From assembly GCA_027579435.1 (NCBI GenBank), contig JANBPK010000919.1:248001-312000 (forward strand): a stretch of 64,000 nucleotides of DNA, written 5' to 3'. The stretch is from Candolleomyces eurysporus (Eukaryota; Basidiomycota; Agaricomycetes; Agaricales; Psathyrellaceae). The stretch's first letter is position 1. Every line of letters begins with the position of its first letter. A model generated the notes under the pieces. It was not told the origin of the DNA and searched no databases. It saw nothing but the letters and a program-made list of their open reading frames with translations. Of the stretch, positions 35,255 through 44,727 are shown one piece after another. Both the position numbers and the translations under genes were made by a program.

Positions 35255-36342
35255 ATGGCAGCATTGACTTTGGCCCGCGCATATCAACATTCTTTCGATA
35301 CCCGTCCCAACGTTACTCTGGCTATCACTGGAGGCAGTTTGAACGCTCTGGGAGACTGTGTTGCTCAAATTGCTGAGAGCACGGTACGTATAAATTTGCT
35401 CTCGTCTTTGATCCCAATCCGAGCTTATCTTTGACTGCAGTTCAGTTCTTCAACAAAGGAGCGCCGAAAGTACGATTTCGTGCGCACAGTACGGTTCTTC
35501 GCCTACGGCGCGACAATTAGTATGTGTTCCTAGCTCACCTTCATCTGGACGCACGGTCTGATGGATGTCTACTTCAGGCCCTTTCCTAGGACGATGGAAT
35601 GCGTTTTTAGAGGCTCGCTTTCCTCTGCACAGGGTCGCTCGGACCGTCCGACAGAGACCAAACGCTGCAGGAGGATTGGTCCGTCCGTCGCAAGGACCTC
35701 CACCCGTTAGTTATGTTGCGTTGGCGAAACGAGTGGCTACAGACCAGCTTATCATGTGCGTCTTTCACCATCTAACTTTTTAATGGATCGTATGGACGCT
35801 CACCATTCCATGTACATCAACAGGGCGCCAACCGGTGTATGTATATCTCTGTCCAGCTCCTCGAAAACCACCTCATTGACANTTTTTTCGTCGAACAGCT
35901 CGTGCTATTCATTGGCTCTATGGGCATGATGGAAGGACGGACGCGAAGTCAGATTAAGCAAAAGTATAAGGACCTTTTTGGCGATGCGATCTTGGCCAAC
36001 TGGAAGGTCTGGCCCTTGGCGCAGGTGAGCAACCTAGAATACTTCTGTATGAACATTCACTGATGATCCCTCCCCTCGATAGTACGTGAATTTCCGGTAC
36101 ATGCCCCTTCCTTATCGTGTCCCGTTTTCGCAAGCATGTGGAGTGCTTTGGACTCTCTATCTATCATTGCTGAATGCCAGGTATGTGGTCATGCTATTCC
36201 GAAGCTTAGAGGAATCTGACTGGCGTGTAGGGAGGACAAGAAGCAAGACGCTAGAGTTGCTGATAACAAGCGGGTTATATATGAGACTGAGGTCCCTCAT
36301 GAGCAACATACTACTCATAAAGGCACAAAGCACATCGTTTAA
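35255..36342 (+). CDS. Mpv17/PMP22 (Sym1) family membrane protein
   Basis: Seven exons (35255-35383, 35441-35519, 35578-35755, 35824-35836, 35899-36024, 36083-36180, 36231-36342) give 244 residues in phase. Family landmarks: TGGSLNALGDCVAQIAE, VRTVRFFAYGATISPFLGRW, ATDQLIMAPTGLVLFIGSMG, ANWKVWPLAQYVNFRYMPLP, and YRVPFSQACGVLWTLYLSLL. The WKVWPxxQxxNFxxxPxxxR signature is diagnostic. Members are integral proteins of the mitochondrial inner membrane or peroxisome; the choice between them is not decided here. The fourth exon (35824-35836) is 13 nt and codes for the conserved APTG. The N at 35882 falls within the following intron and is harmless. Confidence 0.93.
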
Positions 36343-36808
36343 ACTCGTGCGCTGTTCCATTGCATAATTTCCGGCCCCCATTATATTCTTCTACATATTT
36401 TCAATACCGTTTTAGCCCCATGATCACGAGAAAACACATCGATTGACGATAGAACTTTCAAGTTTAATACCAGTGTAGCATAGCCCTTTGCTTTTAGCTT
36501 AGAAATATACGCCTCTTTCCTTGCTCACTCTTTTTCGGTGCATTGAGCAGATGCTGCAGCTTCGCGTTTCCTTGAGCGCAAAGGTGTGGCTACTAGGTCA
36601 ATGACATACTCATTTATGCGGTCATTGACAGATGGATCCATAAATGGTACATACGCAAATGCTGGGGCCAGGGAGTCGTCATGCATTCATCGTCATTGGA
36701 GCCTCGTACAAGTACATAACATCCTGCAGATCCAGCTGAGGTTCTCCTTCACTATAATCCATTTCTTCAATCACCAACACTACCAACCTTTCAACATTCG
36801 AATCAACA
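36343..36808. other. intergenic, no gene seen
   Basis: About 470 bp, AT-rich, between the Mpv17-type gene and the small membrane protein gene. Presumed 3' UTR and promoter. Confidence 0.5.
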
Positions 36809-37226
36809 ATGTCCGGGGGTCTCTTCTCTTCCTCTTCCTCGTCTTGGACGAGTGGGCACTCCAGCTTCACTAGCTCTGTGTCCAACTTCTTCTCAGCCAT
36901 TTTTGGAATCATCATATCACTCTTCAATTCTGTGTTGGCGCTATTCCAGGCCGTGTTCGCCTTGGGAGCGGGCATTATCGAAAGCGTATTCAACATTGTC
37001 CAACACCTCTTGGCGATGGTCCTGGATGTCTTCTCTGGTGTTCTTGGATTTATTGCAGGTGAGCAAGAAGAAACCGCGAATTTCCAGTTGCTAACTAGTC
37101 TCATCTTGAATTTATAAAGGCAATTTCGTGGCCATTGCCATTTGCATCGGTGGATACTATGCTTGGAATACGTATAATCAGAGGAACTCGGGCGTATCTG
37201 CCAACAGGCGATCGCGAATGAAGTAG
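36809..37226 (+). CDS. small membrane protein of unknown function
   Basis: Two exons (36809-37058, 37120-37226) give 118 residues in phase. After a Ser-rich start (MSGGLFSSSSSSWTSGHSSF) there are two to three hydrophobic segments: FFSAIFGIIISLFNSVLALF, then LAMVLDVFSGVLGFIAGN and FVAIAICIGGYYAW, ending in a basic tail. It resembles short Agaricomycete membrane proteins I cannot name. A decayed copy of its second exon lies at 42165-42240, so the gene took part in the local duplications. Confidence 0.65.
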
Positions 37227-37357
37227 TAGAATCCAACGCTAGTATATATTAGTACCATGTAGCATACCAAGTCGCATGCAGGGAATATACCTGCAAATCA
37301 CCCCATGCACCGTGCATTCAACAGTGAACGTTCGCCTGCCAATCAATGTGGCAAAGG

Positions 37358-37373
37358 GATCGGAGTTGTAAAT
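37358..37373 (+). promoter_or_regulatory. shared upstream motif of the F-box array
   Basis: GATCGGAGTTGTAAAT stands about 125-140 bp upstream of F-box genes 1 and 3 and 98 bp upstream of the chosen gene 4 start. The sites are 37358-37373, 44588-44603 and 47641-47656. Gene 2 has a degenerate version at 39551-39566. It is either a promoter element or a remnant of the duplication unit; the core is kept while neighbouring bases differ. Confidence 0.45.
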
Positions 37374-37495
37374 TTGCTCACACCCCACCATCCATTGCAG
37401 CTTAGACCTCGACCATTCAAACGACCTGAAAATCTCAAAAGGTAGCCCCCTGCCCCCCAACAGTGATAACGAACTAATGCCCTTTTTTCCACTAG

Positions 37496-39325
37496 ATGTC
37501 GGGTCTCAATTCCAAGACAGACAATGACACCATCAAAGAGGCACTTTACCCTCCTCCAACGTACTCTGCCGCGAGCCGCGCAATAATGGGCCAGACAACA
37601 AAGATCAGCGCTCAAGCTACACGCGAGCAGGTCGACCAGCGTATTGCTCAGTTGGAAGGTGAAATCCGAGCTTTGAAAACCCACCGAAATATGGCCGCAG
37701 ACACGAGCCCATTCCCACCCGAAATCCTGTCTAACATCTTCATCATTCTGAGAAGGTCGACTGGCTTTGGCTATGGATATTCCTACATATCGGCATCCTT
37801 TTGGATTCGAGTTACACACGTCTGCAGACATTGGAGGGCTGTCGCCCTGGACTGTCCTGCACTCTGGTCGGACCTATTGTTTGTCGGTCCCAAAATCACG
37901 GAGATGATGCTGCAACGGTCAAAAAGCGCGCCACTCACCGTTACATTTTCTGAGAGCCCTGTCCGATATCACGACGTACTATGCAAAATCGCGTCCCAAA
38001 CCGGTCGTCTCCGCGATTTCGAGTTGCACAACTCGCCGGCCGCGGCATCCGAAATCCTCAAAATACTGTCGAGTTTCAAAAGCACGGCCCCTACACTGGA
38101 GAAACTCGTCTTGAACGGAGGCATCGTTAGGCAAGGCAGCGGACCCCACACCCTACCCGAAACCTTCCTACAGGATGGCGTCCCTTCTCTTCGACATCTC
38201 GAAGTAACGCAATTCGCAATTCGTTGGGACCCTTTACCATTATCTTCGACCTTGACATATCTCCGACTTCAGAACGTCGCACCTGAAAATCGGCCCTCGC
38301 GGAAAGCCTTCCTAGAATCCATGATGAAACTGTTGCGGCTGGAAACCTTGGAGCTTTCTGCGTGTCTTCCTCGGTCAGGGGACGTATCGCACCCGTCCGG
38401 GTCCCTACCCATAACCCTCCCCTCACTCCGAACTTTGGAGCTGCACGACTCTGCCGCAGAATTGTGCCAATTTTTTTGCGCAACTCGGATATCCAAGGAA
38501 GCCAGAGTCAATATCGAATTGAGCGACGCAAGCCCTCAATCTGATAGTCTTGGGCCGCTCTTCTCTGCGTACAAGGCGTCCTGGAGTCTCTGCCAAGATA
38601 TGAAGTTAGTGGCAGACGGTAGCTTGGCCCAATCCGAAGTTTTGGATCTCCGAATAGTCAACAAGTCAGGGCAGTACAGTTCCCAGATAAAGTGCTGGTA
38701 CAAGGGCCATGAACCACCTCCAACTTTCAATGACAAAGCGCCCGCCAATTTTGCTGTATCGTCAAAGTCCCTCGGCGGTCGTATTGTCAATGCCTCGCTA
38801 CTGAAAGCACTCGTGGAACGTTTGGACGTTTCCTCTCTCCGCTTCCTCGAGATCGCATCAACTCACAATATAACGGAAGAAGCTTTGAACTTGTTCAAAG
38901 ATCTGGCCAAGCTGGACACGATTACGATCTCGCTCAACCACAAGAACCTCTCGAGTTTCCTCAAGGCCTTGAAGAAGGATGGTGCGATTCCAGGTACTCC
39001 CTCGTTCCCGGCATTGCGTACCGTCCGCCTACGTTATATCGACTTCGATGAAGAGCAAACCTGGGATGCGGATAATGCAGTACGCGACCTTATCAAAGCA
39101 CTCGATCACCGGGAGGGATCCTGCCCCGTCAGGACACTCTCAATCACAGAGTGCACGAACTTCAGTGAGGCACACTGGGAAAACCTCCGAGGATCCCTTC
39201 CTGAAGAGCTTGAGATGGATTGGGATGAAGACGAGGATATACGGGAACCGTCAGAGGATGACGAATTTGAAAGTGACTATGGGATGGATTGGTACGAGCC
39301 CGGGGTGTACGACTATAGCTGGTAG
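37496..39325 (+). CDS. F-box/LRR-like protein, array member 1
   Basis: Single exon, 609 residues, beginning MSGLNSKTDNDTIKEALYPP. A short coiled-coil segment (REQVDQRIAQLEGEIRALK) precedes the F-box-like motif FPPEILSNIFIILRR, then VTHVCRHWRAVALDCPALWS. The remainder is leucine-rich with irregular repeats such as LRDFELHNSP and SLRHLEVTQF. The C-terminus is acidic and Asp/Tyr-rich, ending VYDYSW. The protein probably serves as an SCF substrate receptor. Bases just before the ATG (ccactag) could be the end of a 5' UTR intron. It is intact. Members 2-4 lie downstream on the same strand. Confidence 0.82.
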   Translation: MSGLNSKTDNDTIKEALYPPPTYSAASRAIMGQTTKISAQATREQVDQRIAQLEGEIRALKTHRNMAADTSPFPPEILSNIFIILRRSTGFGYGYSYISASFWIRVTHVCRHWRAVALDCPALWSDLLFVGPKITEMMLQRSKSAPLTVTFSESPVRYHDVLCKIASQTGRLRDFELHNSPAAASEILKILSSFKSTAPTLEKLVLNGGIVRQGSGPHTLPETFLQDGVPSLRHLEVTQFAIRWDPLPLSSTLTYLRLQNVAPENRPSRKAFLESMMKLLRLETLELSACLPRSGDVSHPSGSLPITLPSLRTLELHDSAAELCQFFCATRISKEARVNIELSDASPQSDSLGPLFSAYKASWSLCQDMKLVADGSLAQSEVLDLRIVNKSGQYSSQIKCWYKGHEPPPTFNDKAPANFAVSSKSLGGRIVNASLLKALVERLDVSSLRFLEIASTHNITEEALNLFKDLAKLDTITISLNHKNLSSFLKALKKDGAIPGTPSFPALRTVRLRYIDFDEEQTWDADNAVRDLIKALDHREGSCPVRTLSITECTNFSEAHWENLRGSLPEELEMDWDEDEDIREPSEDDEFESDYGMDWYEPGVYDYSW

Positions 39326-39710
39326 TCGATGATCACGAAAGAGGGAAAGGGCCGTCGTGGTGGTCGTCTGATCTAAGCCTCTTAAATAGCAGGAGATACC
39401 ATAAAGCTGGTAGATTTTTTGTAACTGAGAAAAATGACGAGCTTCTAGTTGGTGACAGGAGTCCGTGGATTTAAATTCAAAACGTAGACTCTTCGTGCGG
39501 GTTCACCAAGAGTGATGACGTCACTCTAATGACGCATCGCGTCGAACTGGATATCGGAGCTGTAAAAAGTTGACACCTGCCACAGCTCGTCCATTGCAAG
39601 TCACTAGTCAGCGCTTGGACTCCACCATCTAAAGCTGGTTGAATATATCCGAAGTCGGTATCCTCCTCCCCTCAACCGTAACACTGAGCTCATTGCCTAA
39701 GCTGCTACAG
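39326..39710. other. intergenic between F-box array members 1 and 2
   Basis: 385 bp. It holds the degenerate form of the shared upstream motif at 39551-39566. Unlike the later spacers, I see no UTP4 relic here. Confidence 0.5.
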
Positions 39711-41614
39711 ATGTCAGGCCCCAACAGCAATATAGACGATGGCACTAGCAAAGAAGTACTTCANCCCCCCTCCAACATATTCCACTTCAAGCCGTGCGAT
39801 CATGGACCAGGCAACAAAGCCAAATGCTCACGCTCTTCGCAAGCAGATCGATCAGCGTGTTGCTCAGCTGGAAAGCGAGATCCGGGCATTGAAAGCCCAC
39901 CGAAATACAGTTGCAGACACGAGCCCACTCCCACCCGAAATCCTATCCAACATCTTCATCGTTCTGAGAAAGGTAGTTGTCAGTGAAGACGACTATAGTT
40001 CGGCGATGTCTTGGACTCGAGTCACACACGTCTGCAGAGTTTGGAGGGCTGTCGCTCTGGACTGCCCTGCACTCTGGTCGGATCTCATATTTGTCGATCC
40101 CACAATCACGGAGATGATGCTGCAACGGTCAAAAAGTGCGCCCCTCACCGTCCATTTCGCCGTAGATCCCGCTCGATATCAAGACATATTATGCAAAATC
40201 GCCTCGCAAACCGGTCGTTTGCGCGATGTAGAGCTGCGCAGCACTTCGGGCAGGGCACTCGATCTCCCCAAAATACTGTCAAGTTTCGAGAGCACCGCAC
40301 CCATACTGGAGAGACTTGTACTGGAAGGACCGGCACTCGTGGCCATGTATCCGAGTCTGAGGAGGGACGAGGACCACCACCGCCACACTCTACAGGAAAA
40401 CTTTTTACAGGACGGCGCCCCGTCTCTTCGGCATCTCGAAGTTCTGCGATATGCACTTCCAAGTCGCTGGGATGCATTACCGTTTTCGTCGACCTTGACG
40501 CATCTTCGACTTCAGAATCCCGCACTGGCAACCCGACCTACTCGAAAATCGTTTTTAGAAGTCATGGCGAAGTTGTTGCGGCTGGACACCTTGAAGCTTT
40601 CTGGGTGTCTGCCTCACTCCGAGGGTGTATCTCATCCTTTAGACGGAGACGGGCCCCTATCTATAACCTTCCCTTCACTCCGGATATTGGAACTGCAAGA
40701 CCCTGCTACAAACATACAACAATTCTTTAGCGACACTCAGATACCCACAGAAACCAGAGTCGACATCAAATTGAACGACGGTCGCTCGGAATTTGAGAGC
40801 TTTGGACCGCTCTTCTCCGCGCTCAAGGGGCCGTGGGTTCCATCCCAAGGCAAGGAGTCGGACACAGGTAGCAGCTTGTCTCAATCCGACATCCTGGAAT
40901 TAAGAATATTGGGTGGTTCTGGGCAGCATCAAATAAAGTGCTGGTTCCAGAATCACGAACTACCTCCAAGATTCGATGACGACAATCCGCCCGCCAGTCT
41001 GGCTGTATCGGTGCGGACATTTGACATCCGTGGCTTACTTGTCACAGCGATTGCGAAATGTCTGGATATTTCTTCGCTCAGATCCCTCAAGATTGCATCA
41101 GACCGCTTTATGGGGGATGAGGAAATGGCGTTGCTCAAAAATTTGAGCAAGTTGGAGAAGATTGCGATTTGGCGCAACCATGGGACACTCTCAAAGTTCC
41201 TCAAGGCCTTGAAGGAGGATGGTGCTGGCCCAGGCGCACCTGCGTTCCCAGCCTTGCGTTCTGTCGAATTACAACACATCGATTTTGACGAAGAACGGTC
41301 GGGGGGGTGCAGAGGATGCAGTACGAGCACTCATCACCGCATTCGAGCATCGGGAGACATACCAACTCATCGAGCAAGTCGTGGTGACGAGGTGCATCAA
41401 CTTCAGTAGAGCACATTGGGAGAACCTCTCTGACTCCCTTTCTGAGGAGGTTGATATGCACTGGGATGAAGAGGAGGATATGCGGGAACTATCAGAGCGT
41501 GACGAGGAGGAAAGTTTTAGTGATTCTGGACTCGATTGGCTCCCACCTGGGGCCCACTACGACTCCGACTCCGACTACTTTTATGACCATGGCTATGACT
41601 ATGACTATTGGTGA
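39711..41614 (+). CDS. F-box/LRR-like protein, array member 2 (two frame breaks)
   Basis: Begins MSGPNSNIDDGTSKEVL, then PPPTYSTSSRAIMDQATK in another frame, the switch being at N 39764 beside six C. The F-box region reads LPPEILSNIFIVLRK and VTHVCRVWRAVALDCPALWS. A second shift occurs at a seven-G run (41298-41304). With six G the paralogous sequence AEDAVRALITAFEHRE continues to a stop at 41614, ending in an Asp/Tyr-rich tail (SDYFYDHGYDYDYW). Both breaks are at homopolymers and the rest is well kept, so the gene is probably functional, at about 633 residues. Confidence 0.72.
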
Positions 41615-41837
41615 TCGTCGCAGAGGAAAGAAGGCCTCCCTCTTACCTCTTCGTCTCTTTCATTTTGATAATATGTCTCTTCTATTTAGCTTCGAGCTCT
41701 TTTTGACGGTAGAAGTGGATGGTACACGTGAATTCTATCATGATGTTAAATCTCTTCCACCAGATCCCAAGGTTGTGCATGTAGATACATACAGTATGGT
41801 TAAAACAATGAAGAAAACCCATGAGATCCACTCTTTG

Positions 41838-42060
41838 GCATAACACCAAACAGTGCTCAAGGTGGCAAGTTAGCAAGCGCATCTACCAATGGGACCAACG
41901 ACAACAAGCTCTGACGGCCCCGCATCTAACCTGTTCGTACGGTCAACTCGCGATCGGTCGTGATCACTTTGAAATCCACCCCGGGAGACACATCTTGCTC
42001 ACGCTGAGAAAATTTCTCTTCGTCTAAACCGGCAGCTTCACGGTCTTGGGCTGGCTTTTA
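41838..42060 (-). pseudogene. relic of the UTP4 3' end, copy 1
   Basis: The segment resembles, on the same strand, the last about 200 bp of the intact UTP4 gene (49739-49960). Shared pieces include gatcggtcgtgatcactttg-like sequence, gaaatccaccccgggagaca and aatttctcttcgtctaaacc. It has indels and stops. It lies tail to tail with F-box member 2, exactly as UTP4 does with member 4. Confidence 0.8.
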
Positions 42061-42164
42061 GGATGTACCCGTGATGCTTGTGGATTTCAAGCTATTGGAG
42101 AAATATGACCGTTTGAATCAAGTTCTGATTGGTCACAGAATGCTTTATTTGAAGGTCACTGAGT

Positions 42165-42240
42165 GCTTCATGGCCAGTTTCATTTGCATTGGTGGATAAC
42201 ATGCTTGGGCTACGTTAAAACTTGAGGAACACACTCTCTG
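42165..42240 (+). pseudogene. relic of the small membrane protein gene, exon 2
   Basis: tttcatttgcattggtggat aacatgcttgg and what follows match the exon at 37120-37226, where the sequence reads gccatttgcatcggtggata. About 60-70 bp align with substitutions, and an in-frame stop appears. It places a third gene of the neighbourhood inside the duplications. Confidence 0.65.
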
Positions 42241-42460
42241 TCTAGCTTTGTGTAGTCCACCAAACTGTATCACAGCCCTAGAGTTGCAGTTATTCACAAG
42301 TTTTGCTATCAGTGAGCTCAATTTTCACATATCGCTATAAGATGGGCACTGGTCTAAAACCAACTCAAGTCTGCGTCGGATGGTGCAAATCATCAGGGGG
42401 AATGTCCCATGCAGAGAACCCAGGACGAAAACATGTTTTCCCGGGGTTCTGCAATTCTTT

Positions 42461-42545
42461 GTGACCGGTCGGGTCACCTTGGCAGTATTCAATTTCCGCC
42501 ACGCAGACCTTGAATGGCGCTTAAGCGCTTATGCTTATCGATAAG
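42461..42545. promoter_or_regulatory. palindrome cluster upstream of choline kinase copy 2
   Basis: Three dyad elements lie within 85 bp, about 130-210 bp before the ATG: GTGACCGGTCGGGTCAC (42461-42477), the perfect palindrome GCGCTTAAGCGC (42517-42528) and the perfect palindrome CTTATCGATAAG (42534-42545). The same three sites, slightly altered, occur in order upstream of copy 1 (about 21370-21464). Likely shared transcription factor sites. Confidence 0.5.
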
Positions 42546-42672
42546 GCATAGGCTGCAGTGAAATATCGGTGCTGGAATGATGCGGATATGTGCATCTTAT
42601 TCTGCTCTCCCATCTTCATAAAATTTTATTTGGGAAACAGCCCCAGTTGCTTCACCTGTGATATCACCCTCT

Positions 42673-44229
42673 ATGGCGACTGCACACCCCGTTGCACGAC
42701 GTCTCTCCTCTTCAGGAAGAAGCCTAACAGATAATCTTATCGGAACCCAGGCATCCGCCTCCTCGTCCTCCCTCAAGCTCACAGACGGTCCCGTTGAGCT
42801 AGCTAAGGCAGAAAGCCTTAAGCATGTGCAAACCAGGCTAGATGCAAGGTGATTAACTTCAAATTAGCTATTCTTCGCTGATGCAGTCGTTTGGCGGCGG
42901 CATCGGAGAACGGCGATCTTGACGACTTTCCAGTCGATTCCCCACGGTCTGGTCCATGAAATAGCTGTTGATTTTCAAAATCTGACTTACTGTCAACTGT
43001 GTCCTGCAGACATTACAAGACTCCAGAATTTGCTGCCCAGCTTTTGAAAATCATGTCGACTCTCCAGATTCAATCATGGACCGACACGCAAATAAAGCCA
43101 GAGGACATTGTCCTGCGACGTGTTTCTGGTGCACTCACGAACACCGTCTTCTTCGTCTCATACAAAAATTCCAGCAAGGTATCCACTGTGCTCCTCCGGA
43201 TCTATGGCCCTTCATCCGGGTCTTTCATCTCTCGTCCGAGAGAACTCCACATCCTCCACAAGCTTTCGTCTGTGTACCGTATCGGTCCCAGAGTCTTCGG
43301 AACCTTCGAAAATGGACGCTTGGAAGAATACTTTGACTCGGCAAACCTCACCGCAGAAGACATCCGCGACCCCCTTATCAGCCGCTGGATTGGTGCCAGG
43401 ATGGCCGAGTTACATTCAGTTGACATGGAAGTGGTCAGTCCACCGTCAGACATACCTGAAACCGGTATTTGGAAACCAAGCGTGAAGACTTGGGTGTCTT
43501 CGTGGCTGCCTAATGCACACGAGGTTCTCTCCCTCCCTTCCGTTCGAAGAGAAGTCGCTCTGGACCTAGACATCACTAAGTTTGAGAAGGAGTGGAACAT
43601 TTACTTCAAATGGCTGTCCAAAGTGGAAGACAAGCGTCCCGGGAGTACCATGGTACTCAGCCATAACGATGTACATTACGGAAACCTCTTGCGATTGAAC
43701 AACGCTCTCGAAGCGGACGGGCATCGTCAAGTACGTGTTCCCTTGGGCCGTTCTTCCTGTCATTTATTGTGTGTATCTGACCACTTTACAGATCATCGTC
43801 GTGGACTTTGAATACGCCAGCCCGAACCCAGCCGCCTATGACATTGGCAACCACTTCTTGGAATGGTGTACAAACTATCACAATAACATTGCCCCCCACC
43901 TCTATAATCAATCCCGCTATCCAACCTTTACTCAACGACGCAATTTCTATACTTCGTACCTCAAACACTTGAATCATCTAGGCAAAAGCACAGAAGACCC
44001 CGTCTTCGACCCTTCCGACCTGGACCAGATTGTGGACGCACTCGACTACCAAGTCCGGGTGTGGAGTCCTGCCTCCCATGCTCTGGTGGCAATCTGGGCA
44101 ATCGTGCAAGCACGAGATGACTTGGAGAACAGCATTGCGGAACCGGAATTCGACTATGTCGGGTATGCAGCGGGACGAATGGAGGCTTTCCGCAGGGAAA
44201 TTCTGGATTTGGGTGTCATTCAACAGTAG
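42673..44229 (+). CDS. choline/ethanolamine kinase, copy 2
   Basis: Three exons (42673-42848, 43010-43730, 43792-44229) of 176, 721 and 438 nt, identical in length to copy 1, giving 444 residues. The catalytic motif is SHNDVHYGNLL (Asp kept; the Gln common in the family is His). The metal motif is VVDFEYASPNPAAYDIGNHF, the canonical DFEY form. The N-terminal segment MATAHPVARRLSSSGRSLTD is nearly the same in both. It begins the Kennedy pathway for phosphatidylcholine or phosphatidylethanolamine. It sits within the F-box array between members 2 and 3, in opposite orientation to copy 1. Both copies look functional. Confidence 0.9.
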
Positions 44230-44727
44230 TAGACGTCACACTGCCCCCCTCTGAATTGCATATTGTTGCACAGTAGCTAGGGTTGGTAGTACAAACCACT
44301 ATGTCAATTTCTTACTGTCCAAGGTTCCATGATTCCGCTGCTGTACATGTTTGCAAACAGTTTTTTAGGCCTTGAACAACCTCTTCCACATCTCGAAATC
44401 AGGATATACCTGCAAGATGATACTCAAATGTAGCTAGCATGGATCTGTACCCACTGTATTATTTGCGTGATTTTAGGGATTTTATATAAAATCAAGGAGA
44501 TGAAGTTGCAGAACCGCCAGGAAATTGCAACTAAGTGTCAATGTGATATCAACCAATTAATTAAGCGACGCTCCGCAACAAATTCTGGATCGGAGTTGTA
44601 AATGCGTTCTTGCAGTTGTGAGAGACGTCCATATGTCCATTCTCCATACAAGCCTGGCTGAATATCTCCAACGTTAGTTTCATCCCCTTTCCAGTAATAT
44701 TGGGCTGATTTCCTAGGCTCTGACCAG
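44230..44727. other. intergenic between choline kinase copy 2 and F-box member 3
   Basis: About 500 bp, AT-rich. The first 40 bp still match the 3' flank of choline kinase copy 1. The shared upstream motif of the F-box array lies at 44588-44603. No gene seen. Confidence 0.5.
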
